Part shown: one piece after another, positions 14,712 to 20,467 of the stretch
How the letters are laid out: every line of letters starts with the position of its first letter
Numbering within the stretch: position 1 is the stretch's first letter
Source of the DNA: JBGQDM01 sp041495845
GTDB lineage: Bacteria; Acidobacteriota; Terriglobia; Terriglobales; Acidobacteriaceae
Length of the DNA: 20,467 nucleotides
NCBI GenBank assembly: GCA_041495845.1
Contig: JBGQDM010000058.1
Span: 1 to 20,467, forward strand
Reading direction: 5' to 3'
Notes under the pieces: generated by a model
Databases searched by the model: none
What the model was told of the DNA's origin: nothing
What the model saw: only the letters and a program-made list of their open reading frames with translations
Program-made: the position numbers and the translations under genes

Positions 14712-15845
14712 TTGCCAAGTCAGAAAGAAATTGAACGCCGCTATAGCAATATCCGCCGGGCCATGGAAAAAGCAGGGCTCGATGCCCTGATTGTCTGCGG
14801 CAACCAATACGCTGGTTTTGAAGGTGCGGTCTTCTACACCGCCGGCTTTGAAATTGTGCATCGCTATGTGTACCTGCTGCTGCCGCTGGCCGGCGATCCT
14901 ACTCTCGTTTTCCCCCGCGAAGCTCGCTGGATTGGCGACAAGGCGAAGCCGTGGGTACGTGACCAGGTCTGGCCAGACATTCCCGGCCAGTGGGTGCGCG
15001 AACGCTGCGTCGAGCGCAAGTGGAAGCGCGTCGGCGTCTATGGCATGAACTTCGTGATGGCGGTGCGCGATTACAAAGAACTGGCCCAGGGGTCGTTTGA
15101 GTTGGTGCCCTTTGACTTCGAGTTCGACATGGCGCGCGCCGTCAAGAGCGAGGAGGAGTTGGCCGAAGTGCGCGACGCCATGGACATTATCGTCGAGGGC
15201 TTCTGGGCGTTGGTTGCCGCCTACGAACCAGGCAAGACGGAAGCGGAGATCATGGCGCCCGCAGTAGGAAGATTTTTTGCTCGCGGCGCCGGCCCTCGCA
15301 TGATGAACATTCTGCTCTCCGGAACCCACGGCGAAGCCGAAGCCGCTTTCAAGGTGCCGGGCCATCGCGTGACCGCCGCCGATGATCTACTGCTCTACTC
15401 GCTCGAAGTCACTGGCGCGGGCGGTTACTGGGTGGAGTTTTCGCGTCCCCTGTTGCGCGGCAAACCCAGCAAGACCACGCAGGCGATGGCGGATGCCTAT
15501 CCCGCCGCCCTCGAAGCCGCGCGCAAACTGATGCGCCACGGCGAACTCGCCAGCACCGTGCATAAAGCGGTTAAGGATACTTTCGCCCGTCAGGGCTTTG
15601 CTCTCGGCCATCTCTCGGGACATTCCATCGGCATGACCATGCTCGAGTATCCCGCCATCGGTTCCTCGAGCGACGTGGCCCTGCAAGAGAACATGATTTT
15701 TTCGTTGCATCCGCAAGTTGTGGACAAAGACGGCAAGGTCTGCCTCTACACCCAGGACACCTATCGCGTCGGGAAAAACGAGGGCGAGTGTCTGGCGAAC
15801 ATACCCTGGAAGTTCTACACCGGCGAGGAGAGACCCGGACAATGA
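14712..15845 (+). CDS. M24-family pita-bread-fold protein, copy 2, probable non-peptidase
   Basis: Second M24-family protein (377 aa), the same two-domain layout as the copy at 12199 but divergent. At the five ligand positions I read Glu232, Glu242 (GGYWVEFSR, usually Asp), His304 (SGHSIGM), His333 (SLHPQV, where the family has Glu in xEPG) and Gln348 (TQDTY, where the family has Glu-Asp). Loss of both C-terminal glutamates makes a standard dinuclear metallopeptidase site unlikely. Creatinase, in the same fold, works without metal. It may be a C-N hydrolase or lyase acting on a pathway intermediate. Start is TTG with GAGG; the stop overlaps the next ATG (ATGA). These residue assignments come from motif spacing by eye. 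Confidence 0.82.
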   Translation: MPSQKEIERRYSNIRRAMEKAGLDALIVCGNQYAGFEGAVFYTAGFEIVHRYVYLLLPLAGDPTLVFPREARWIGDKAKPWVRDQVWPDIPGQWVRERCVERKWKRVGVYGMNFVMAVRDYKELAQGSFELVPFDFEFDMARAVKSEEELAEVRDAMDIIVEGFWALVAAYEPGKTEAEIMAPAVGRFFARGAGPRMMNILLSGTHGEAEAAFKVPGHRVTAADDLLLYSLEVTGAGGYWVEFSRPLLRGKPSKTTQAMADAYPAALEAARKLMRHGELASTVHKAVKDTFARQGFALGHLSGHSIGMTMLEYPAIGSSSDVALQENMIFSLHPQVVDKDGKVCLYTQDTYRVGKNEGECLANIPWKFYTGEERPGQ

Positions 15846-16765
15846 AGATCTGCGTGATTGGCTGCGGCGCGGTGGGCAGTTTGTTTGCGGCGCACCTGGC
15901 GCGTGCGGGCGAAGCGGAAGTCTGGGCCTACGACGTATGGAAAGAACATACTGACGCCATCCGCAACCATGGGCTGCGCCTTTCTGGAGCGGCGGATTTC
16001 ACCGCTCAGCTGCACGCCACCAGTGATCCCAAGGAACTGCCGCGTTGCGATTACGGCATTGTCGCGACCAAGGCGATTCATACGGCCAGCGCCATTGCCC
16101 AGGTGGCGCACATCTTCGACGAGAAGAGCGCAGTGTGTTCGGTGCAGAACGGCGTGGGCAACGAGGAGCTGATCGCCGCCCACGTCAAGTGCGTGATTCG
16201 TGGCACGACTTTTCCGGCGGGTCATCCCATCGCGCCCGGCCACATTGGTTACGACATCAAGGGCGACACTTGGATTGGGCCTTTCGAGCCCACGAACACG
16301 CCGATGAACCGGGTGGAGGAGCTGGCCGGCCTCATCACCCGCTCCGGCATGAACACCATCGCCCTGAAAGACGCGCGCGGCGCGCAGTGGACCAAGTTGA
16401 TCTTTAATGCGTCGACCAATCCTGTGGGCGCGCTAACGCTGCTACATCACGGCGCGGCCACGCGCTTCGCACCCACCGGGCAACTCTTTAACGATCTGAT
16501 TGCGGAGGGGGAAGCGGTAGCCAAAGCGCTGGGCATCGAGCTGCACGGCGATCCGCGCGCGCTGGTGCAGAAGGGCGCCGGCGCTCCCGGTAAACACCGC
16601 GCCAGCATGTTTCAGGATGTGGCGGCCAAACGCCAGACCGAAGTCGACTTCATGAATGGCGCCATCGTGAAGTGGGGCGAGAAGGCGGGTGTGCCCACGC
16701 CGCTGAACCAAGCATTGTGGGAACTGGTCAAGGGTTTGGAACATTCGTGGAAGGACCCCGACTGA
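15842..16765 (+). CDS. Ketopantoate reductase-like (PanE/ApbA family) oxidoreductase, copy 2
   Basis: Paralogue of the gene at 11220 (307 aa). It has MKICVIGCGAVGSL with GxGxxG at 7-12, SVQNGVGNEE (Asn103), KLIFNASTN (Lys185, Asn189, Asn193) and RASMFQDVAAKRQTEVDF (Ser255, Glu267), so all catalytic positions of the PanE fold are kept. Shared stretches such as LPxCDxGIxATKA and WxGPFEPTxTP show that the two copies are closely related, yet other parts differ, suggesting different substrates or stages. The ATG at 15842 overlaps the M24 stop by four bases; a longer reading into the M24 gene is unnecessary. This is the last tightly packed gene before the repeat-rich spacer. Confidence 0.87.
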   Translation: MKICVIGCGAVGSLFAAHLARAGEAEVWAYDVWKEHTDAIRNHGLRLSGAADFTAQLHATSDPKELPRCDYGIVATKAIHTASAIAQVAHIFDEKSAVCSVQNGVGNEELIAAHVKCVIRGTTFPAGHPIAPGHIGYDIKGDTWIGPFEPTNTPMNRVEELAGLITRSGMNTIALKDARGAQWTKLIFNASTNPVGALTLLHHGAATRFAPTGQLFNDLIAEGEAVAKALGIELHGDPRALVQKGAGAPGKHRASMFQDVAAKRQTEVDFMNGAIVKWGEKAGVPTPLNQALWELVKGLEHSWKDPD

Positions 16766-16793
16766 TTGCAGAAGTCAGATTGCAGATTGCAGA
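16764..16793 (+). repeat. GATTGCAGA short direct repeats
   Basis: Three copies of GATTGCAGA start at 16764, 16778 and 16785 (the last two overlap), beginning in the stop codon of the preceding gene. They open a 163-nt spacer (16766-16928) that contains only repeats and a ribosome site. Confidence 0.6.
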
Positions 16794-16814
16794 AGTGAAA
16801 GCCAAGTCTTGAAA

Positions 16815-16851
16815 CGCAGAGGGCGCAGAGGAAGGCGCAGAGAACGCAGAG
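16815..16851 (+). repeat. CGCAGAG short tandem repeat array
   Basis: Four CGCAGAG units at 16815, 16824, 16836 and 16845, spaced 9, 12 and 9 bases. Related GCGGAGA/CGCAGAG sequence recurs at 19507-19538 and, inverted, at 19608-19648, so this is a dispersed intergenic family. Confidence 0.65.
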
Positions 16852-16880
16852 AAAGTTTTGAACCACATGAAACTGAAGGA

Positions 16881-16915
16881 AGCTGAAAGCTGAGAGCTAG
16901 CAGCTAGAAGCTAAG
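16881..16915 (+). repeat. AGCTGA/AGCTAG-type intergenic repeat, forward copy
   Basis: The block consists of AGCT-centred units (AGCTGAAAGCTGAGAGC, then AGCAGCTAGAAGCTAAG). It runs into AAGGAG (16913-16918), which serves as the ribosome site of the next gene. An inverted copy follows at 18579 and another forward copy at 18736. Confidence 0.65.
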
Positions 16916-16928
16916 GAGCGCACTCATC

Positions 16929-17996
16929 ATGACTGTCCCTTTTCAAGTTGGAGTCTTACAACTGAGCATGGAGCCGGTGCACGAAACGGTGGCCATGGCG
17001 AAAGCCTGCGAAGAAGCGGGTTTCGACAATTTCTGGATCGCGGAAGCGTATCCGTGGTGGCGTAAGCACGGCTTCGAAGCGCGCTCCTCGACGGCGGTCC
17101 TGGCAGTCATTGCCAGCCAGACGCGGCGTATTCAGCTCGGGTGGGGAATTATTTCTCCCTACACGCGCCATCCCGTGCAGATTGCGATGGAGGCGCGCGT
17201 GATGCAGGACCTGGCGCCGGGCCGTTTCCTGCTCGGGTTGGGCGCGTCGAAAATTTTCATGAAAGAAATCGGTGAAGGCGAAGGCGAAAAAGTTGGTCCG
17301 GCCACAGTCATGCGCGAAAGCATTGAAGTGATCAAAGGCGCGCTGGAAGGGAAGGCGTTCGAATATCAGGGCAAGGTATTTGCCGCTTCGGTGCCGCCGC
17401 TGAAGTCCGAAGCGCACTCGCCACGGGGCGTCCCGCCGATCTATGTTGCGGGTACGGGGCCGGTGTTGCAGAAAATGGCGGGAGCGATCAGCGACGGTCT
17501 GCTCACGGCTTCGATTACCACCCCGGCGTTTGTGCGCTACTCGCGCAAGAATATGGAAGAAGGCGCCAAGAAAATCGGCCGCGATCCCGCGACGCTGGCG
17601 CTGGGTTCGGTGATTGTCGGCAGCATTGGCCGCGATTCGAAAAAAGGAAAGGAAGGCGCCCGCGAGCAGGCGGCCATGTATCTTGCCAACAAAGTGCAGA
17701 ACATCAAAGGCTCGGCGGATGTGTTGCTCGACTGCGCTGGATTAACGTTCGAGGAACTGAAGCCGGTGGCCGATGGTATGGAGCGCGGCGGGCGCAAAGA
17801 AGCGGCCAAAGCCGTGACCGATGAAATCCTGCGCAAAGTCTGCGCCATTGCTGGCACGCCGGACGAGTGTCTGGAGCGCGTGGAAGAATATCGCGCCGCC
17901 GGTTGCACCCACATCATGCTGGAAATCTGGGGCGATGACCGGACAGGGCAGGCCAAACTGTTTGGAGAGACGGTGCTGAAGCGGCTGAAGCGGTAG
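16929..17996 (+). CDS. Luciferase-like oxidoreductase, possibly F420-dependent (LLM class)
   Basis: A 355-residue luciferase-superfamily TIM-barrel protein of the methylene-tetrahydromethanopterin-reductase-like/F420-dependent branch. Features are GFDNFWIAEAYPWW near residue 35, ISPYTRHPVQIAMEA, LAPGRFLLGLGAS (about 95-108), PPIYVAGTGPVLQKMAGAISDG and the terminal TPDECLERVEEYRAAGCTHIML. It is not closely related to the monooxygenase at 4237. No reductase neighbour and a repeat-filled spacer upstream suggest that it is transcribed apart from the main operon, although the strand and theme match. The ATG at 16929 has GGAG ten bases upstream, within the end of the repeat. Cofactor (F420 or FMN) is undecided. 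Confidence 0.85.
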   Translation: MTVPFQVGVLQLSMEPVHETVAMAKACEEAGFDNFWIAEAYPWWRKHGFEARSSTAVLAVIASQTRRIQLGWGIISPYTRHPVQIAMEARVMQDLAPGRFLLGLGASKIFMKEIGEGEGEKVGPATVMRESIEVIKGALEGKAFEYQGKVFAASVPPLKSEAHSPRGVPPIYVAGTGPVLQKMAGAISDGLLTASITTPAFVRYSRKNMEEGAKKIGRDPATLALGSVIVGSIGRDSKKGKEGAREQAAMYLANKVQNIKGSADVLLDCAGLTFEELKPVADGMERGGRKEAAKAVTDEILRKVCAIAGTPDECLERVEEYRAAGCTHIMLEIWGDDRTGQAKLFGETVLKRLKR

Positions 17997-18100
17997 GCCT
18001 AGCTAAGGCGATCAACGTCCGGAAGAGTTCCGAGCGCTACTGCGTCGCCATCTGCCTGAAAAATGAACCTTGGTCCACCTGTTTTCCTGTCAGCGTTTGG

Positions 18101-18108
18101 GCTAAAAT
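18101..18108 (+). promoter_or_regulatory. Candidate -10 element GCTAAAAT before the DUF2203 gene
   Basis: GCTAAAAT occurs 17 bases before the ATG at 18126, implying a 5' leader of only about ten bases; no Shine-Dalgarno is visible. The same octamer precedes the lipoprotein gene at 18839. No convincing -35 hexamer was found. Confidence 0.45.
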
Positions 18109-18125
18109 AGGGCTACTACCACACC

Positions 18126-18572
18126 ATGTCGGAACGCACATTTACTCTCGATGAAGCTCAGTCCATGTTGCCAATTTTGGAGGGCTTGCTGCGCACCGCC
18201 ATTGACGGCAAGGAGTTGGTCGAGGAAGTAGACACGGAGATGCAGGCACTGACCCACCGGGTATTTCTGGCGGGCGGGTTGTTTCTGGATGTGGTGCAGC
18301 TGGCGCGGCGGCGAGCGGAGCGCGAGAAGGCGGTACGGCGCATCAAGGACTCGATCCACGAAATTGACGCCATCGGGGTGCAGGTGAAAGACCTCGACAT
18401 GGGCCTGCTCGATTTTCCCTGCGTGGTCAAAGGCGAGACGATTTTGCTTTGCTGGAAGCTGGGCGAGCAGGGCATTACCCACTGGCATGGCCTGCAGGAA
18501 GGCTTTTCCGGGCGCAAGCCGATTGACGAGCGTATTACAGGGCCGAAAGACCGCCGCGGTAAAGTCAATTAA
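18126..18572 (+). CDS. DUF2203 family protein
   Basis: A 148-residue conserved protein of unknown function. It matches the DUF2203 pattern: N-terminal FTLDEAQSMLPILEGLL, a charged central helix rich in Arg/Glu/Lys (about 55-80), then GVQVKDLDMGLLDFP and the Trp/His-rich CWKLGEQGITHWHGLQEGFSGRKPID. No signal peptide or membrane helix is present, so it is probably cytoplasmic. The family is common in Acidobacteriota and other soil and thermophilic lineages and is not known to be catabolic, so it likely marks the end of the island. It is monocistronic, with repeat blocks just after its stop. Start is the ATG that gives the family N-terminus. Confidence 0.88.
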   Translation: MSERTFTLDEAQSMLPILEGLLRTAIDGKELVEEVDTEMQALTHRVFLAGGLFLDVVQLARRRAEREKAVRRIKDSIHEIDAIGVQVKDLDMGLLDFPCVVKGETILLCWKLGEQGITHWHGLQEGFSGRKPIDERITGPKDRRGKVN

Positions 18573-18578
18573 CTTTTG

Positions 18579-18627
18579 GCTTCTAGCGCTTAGCTTCTCA
18601 GCTCTCAGTTCTCAGCTCTCAGCTCTC
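18579..18627 (+). repeat. AGCTGAGAG-type intergenic repeat, inverted copy
   Basis: The block is CT-rich, with CTCAGCTCTCAGTTCTCAGC as its core, and starts seven bases after the DUF2203 stop. It is the reverse-complement type of the block at 16881-16915, so the LLM and DUF2203 genes are bracketed by inversely oriented copies. With the copy at 18736 it could also fold locally. Confidence 0.6.
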
Positions 18628-18735
18628 CATCCCGAGTTTGCCCGACGAAGTTTACAGCGCAATTTATTGCAAGCTCGGGCGCGTACTGCGTTCTCATCGC
18701 GATGGAGCAGCGCGGCGGCACCCTTGCGTCCCCGA

Positions 18736-18766
18736 ACTGATAGCTGACGGCTGAAAGCTGAGAGCC
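18736..18766 (+). repeat. AGCTGA-type intergenic repeat, second forward copy
   Basis: ACTGATAGCTGACGGCTGAAAGCTGAGAGCC-like block, of the same family as the other two. The stretch 18628-18735 between the copies shows no convincing gene. Confidence 0.55.
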
Positions 18767-18782
18767 GATTTCCCGCCGCTCT

Positions 18783-18790
18783 GCTAAAAT
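18783..18790 (+). promoter_or_regulatory. Candidate -10 element GCTAAAAT before the BIG2 lipoprotein gene
   Basis: The octamer is identical to that at 18101-18108. It lies 48 bases before the ATG at 18839, which has GAGG at 18830-18833. Confidence 0.45.
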
Positions 18791-18838
18791 TCTGTCTAAG
18801 TCTGGTGCGACCGCCTACGGCCGCCCTCTGAGGTTTCG

Positions 18839-19480
18839 ATGCGGTCTCTTAAAACACGTGCCCTACCCGGTCTTGCCACTCTGCTGCTGCTGACACTGGC
18901 CCTGGTTGCCTGCAAGGGGTTCTTCGTGGACCCGGTGCTGACTTCAATCAATATCACCCCGCTCACGCCGTCGGTGGTGGCGGGCCAAACGCAGCAACTC
19001 AATGCCACCGGGGTCTACGATGACAACACTACCAAGCCGTTGACCAGCAAGGTGACGTGGACTTCGAGCAGCAATGCGGTGGCCACCGTAAGCAGCACGG
19101 GGCTGGTGACAGCGGTGTCCAGCACGGGCTCGCCCGCGGCCATCACCGCCACGCTCAACAACATCAGCGGCACCACCACGGTCTCGGTCACCGCTGCCAC
19201 CCTGACCGCGATCACGATTCAGGAGGGTGACCAGACCCTGAGCTTGGCTGCGACTCCGACCTTCAACTTCTCGGCGAAGGGCACGTTTTCCGACAGCACC
19301 ACCAGCATCATCACCACTTCGGTGACTTGGCAGTCGGACAACCTGCCAGTCGCCACCATTCAAACCGCGGGCGACGCCAGCCCCGGGCAGGCCACGCTGG
19401 TAGCGACAGGCACCGCGCACATCAGGGTCATCTCCGGAGCGGTGGTTTCGCCGTCGGTGACAATCACCGTGAACCCGTAA
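18839..19480 (+). CDS. BIG2 (Ig-like) domain lipoprotein
   Basis: A 213-residue secreted lipoprotein. The N-terminus has Arg/Lys at 2-7, a Leu-rich core (about 8-22) and a lipobox LVAC with Cys25. Two Ig-like repeats of the bacterial Big_2 type follow (about 33-118 and 119-213), with the typical SINITPLTPSVVAGQTQQLNA opening, VTWTSSSNAVATVSSTGLVTA core and a C-terminal SVTITVNP strand. Such proteins face the periplasm or cell surface and are abundant in Acidobacteriota. No enzymatic motif is present. GAGG lies five bases before the ATG. No functional link to the catabolic genes is visible. Confidence 0.85.
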   Translation: MRSLKTRALPGLATLLLLTLALVACKGFFVDPVLTSINITPLTPSVVAGQTQQLNATGVYDDNTTKPLTSKVTWTSSSNAVATVSSTGLVTAVSSTGSPAAITATLNNISGTTTVSVTAATLTAITIQEGDQTLSLAATPTFNFSAKGTFSDSTTSIITTSVTWQSDNLPVATIQTAGDASPGQATLVATGTAHIRVISGAVVSPSVTITVNP

Positions 19481-19506
19481 CCGGCCAGAGCCGCTAAGCA
19501 GGTTAA

Positions 19507-19648
19507 CCGCGGAGAACGCAGAGGCGGCGGAGAATGCGATTGCTGGTTCTTCTCGCTGCCAGCCTTTCGGCAGAAGTCTCAGGCTTGGCCGGTTGATTTA
19601 CGCTTCCGGATTCTCCTCCGCGCTCTCCGCATCCTCTGTGGTTGAGCC
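19507..19648 (+). repeat. Inverted-repeat element of the CGCAGAG family
   Basis: GCGGAGAACGCAGAGGCGGC-type sequence at 19507-19538 faces its approximate reverse complement (CTCCGCGCTCTCCGCATCC type) at 19608-19648. In the 69-nt centre, CTGCC (19556-19560) and GGCAG (19569-19573) form a short hairpin. It fills most of the 243-nt spacer between the BIG2 lipoprotein and the last gene and could terminate or stabilise transcripts. No transposase or target-site duplication is evident. Confidence 0.5.
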
Positions 19649-19700
19649 TTTCGTGCTGCTGTAACCAACTCAAGCACCCGACTGTGACGGCCACCGCGCT

Positions 19701-19706
19701 TATAGT
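19701..19706 (+). promoter_or_regulatory. Candidate -10 element TATAGT before the SH3 lipoprotein gene
   Basis: If it is used, transcription starts near 19713, downstream of the ATG at 19709, which favours the GTG at 19724 (preceded by GGGGAAGG) as start. Confidence 0.3.
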
Positions 19707-19723
19707 GAATGGGGAAGGTGTGT

Positions 19724-20467
19724 GTGACGCGGGCGCGGACCAATCCACAAATCATCGCAGGCGGCATTCTGCTGGCACTCCTGGCCAGTGCTGCGGGATG
19801 TAGTCACGGTCGCGGTGGCAAGGGCCGCGAGGCGGTCTACGTCTCCGCGCCGCAAGTCTTCCTGCGCGATCGTGTGGCCACCGTCTTCAACAAAGTGGGT
19901 TCCGCCAAGAACGGCGACCGCCTGGAAGTGCTGGAGCGCACCAACAACCGGCGCTTTGTCCGAGTGCGCACCACCACCGGACAGGAAGGCTGGGTGGAGC
20001 TGCGCGCCTTGGTTTCCCAGGAAGTGTTTGCCGGCTTTCAGAGGTTGATGCAGCAAAACCGCGCTACGCCGACGCAGGCGCAAGGCGCCACCCGCGCGGA
20101 GACGAATCTGCACCTGACGCCCGGGCGCGAAACCGACCACCTGTATCAGTTGGCGCAAGGCGAAAAGATCGCGCTGCTGCGCCGTGAGATCGCGGAGAAG
20201 GTGTTGCCCGGCGCCACCCCCAAGCCGAAAGCCGGAACTGCGGCCAAAGCCGCGGTGCTCGAAGACTGGTGGCTGGTGAGGGATGCGCAGGGCCGCTCCG
20301 GCTGGTTGCTGGGCCGCCTGATCGACGTGGATGCGCCGCTCGAAATTGCCCAGTATGCCGAGGGGCAGCGCATTGTGGCCTTCTTCCCCCTGGACGAAGT
20401 GGCGGACGGGGACAAGAAAGTTGCCGAGTATCTGGTCCTGTTGGGCGAACCCAAAGATGGCCAGCCC
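19724..20467 (+). CDS. Bacterial SH3-domain lipoprotein (3'-partial)
   Basis: The reading frame is open to the last base of the window, so the C-terminus is missing. From GTG 19724 it encodes MTRARTNP, a hydrophobic stretch (IIAGGILLALLASAAG) and Cys26 as a probable lipidation site. An alternative ATG at 19709 adds five residues. Two SH3b-like repeats follow, at about 38-100 (ending QEGWVELRALV) and about 129-208 (ending SGWLLGRLIDV), joined by a polar linker. The pattern 'xxGWVxxxLV' is typical of bacterial SH3 domains that bind cell-wall or periplasmic ligands. No catalytic domain is visible in the part present. Confidence 0.72.
   Translation, partial: MTRARTNPQIIAGGILLALLASAAGCSHGRGGKGREAVYVSAPQVFLRDRVATVFNKVGSAKNGDRLEVLERTNNRRFVRVRTTTGQEGWVELRALVSQEVFAGFQRLMQQNRATPTQAQGATRAETNLHLTPGRETDHLYQLAQGEKIALLRREIAEKVLPGATPKPKAGTAAKAAVLEDWWLVRDAQGRSGWLLGRLIDVDAPLEIAQYAEGQRIVAFFPLDEVADGDKKVAEYLVLLGEPKDGQP

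Noticed and set aside
12109..14718. Very long minus-strand open frame (869 codons) opposite the M24 and M20 genes
   Set aside because: It is a codon-bias shadow: the plus strand carries recognisable M24 and M20 motifs with ribosome sites, while the antisense product shows no domain.
16815..16851. CRISPR-like array
   Set aside because: Units are only 7 bases with 2-5 base gaps; there are no long repeats, spacers or cas genes.
18487..18747. Short plus-strand open frame after DUF2203
   Set aside because: It begins inside the DUF2203 gene in another frame and consists mostly of intergenic repeats, with no motif or ribosome site.
19788..20048. Small plus-strand open frame inside the last gene
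   Set aside because: It is out of frame with the lipoprotein that has a signal peptide, lipidation cysteine and two SH3-like repeats.

Overview
The window is a dense, co-directional (all plus strand), moderately GC-rich piece of bacterial chromosome. Genus-level placement is not possible from the sequence alone. The 3' housekeeping-type genes (a DUF2203 protein, a BIG2-domain lipoprotein, an SH3-type lipoprotein) and the intergenic 'CGCAGAG' and 'AGCTGAGAGCTGA' repeats are what I associate with soil Acidobacteriota; this is inference.

Region 1 (1-3602) is a recognisable amn-type module: 2-aminomuconate/2-hydroxymuconate semialdehyde dehydrogenase (5'-truncated by the window), catalytic (AmnB) and non-catalytic (AmnA) subunits of a class III extradiol 2-aminophenol 1,6-dioxygenase, and a RidA-fold 2-aminomuconate deaminase. 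Region 2 (3687-5328) is a flavin reductase plus luciferase-like monooxygenase, probably a two-component oxygenase. Region 3 (5328-6898) holds two translationally coupled membrane proteins that together contain three copies of a 4-helix module with an invariant His...His-x-His pattern; I recognise no family for it. Region 4 (6916-11223) is a molybdenum hydroxylase of the CO dehydrogenase/xanthine dehydrogenase superfamily (FAD, 2Fe-2S, CoxG-like and molybdopterin subunits) whose active-site loop is not that of CO dehydrogenase. Region 5 (11220-16765) is a near-symmetrical block: ketopantoate-reductase-like, M24 pita-bread protein, M20 hydrolase, second M24, second ketopantoate-reductase-like; the second M24 and the M20 have substitutions at expected metal ligands. 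Genes in 1-16765 abut or overlap almost throughout, so they read as one long catabolic operon or a few nested ones.

Region 6 (16766-20467) changes character: repeat-rich spacers, a second luciferase-like oxidoreductase, and monocistronic genes each with a candidate -10 element. The last gene runs off the 3' end.

Working model (inference): the island degrades an amino-aromatic or N-heteroaromatic compound. The flavin monooxygenase and molybdenum hydroxylase would oxygenate the substrate, AmnBA would cleave the ring, AmnC would oxidise the semialdehyde, the RidA protein would deaminate, and the M20/M24 and ketopantoate-reductase-like enzymes would act on C-N bonds and 2-oxo acids of side chain or ring fragments. 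The later meta-pathway genes (decarboxylase, hydratase, aldolase) are not in the window. The substrate cannot be read from the sequence.
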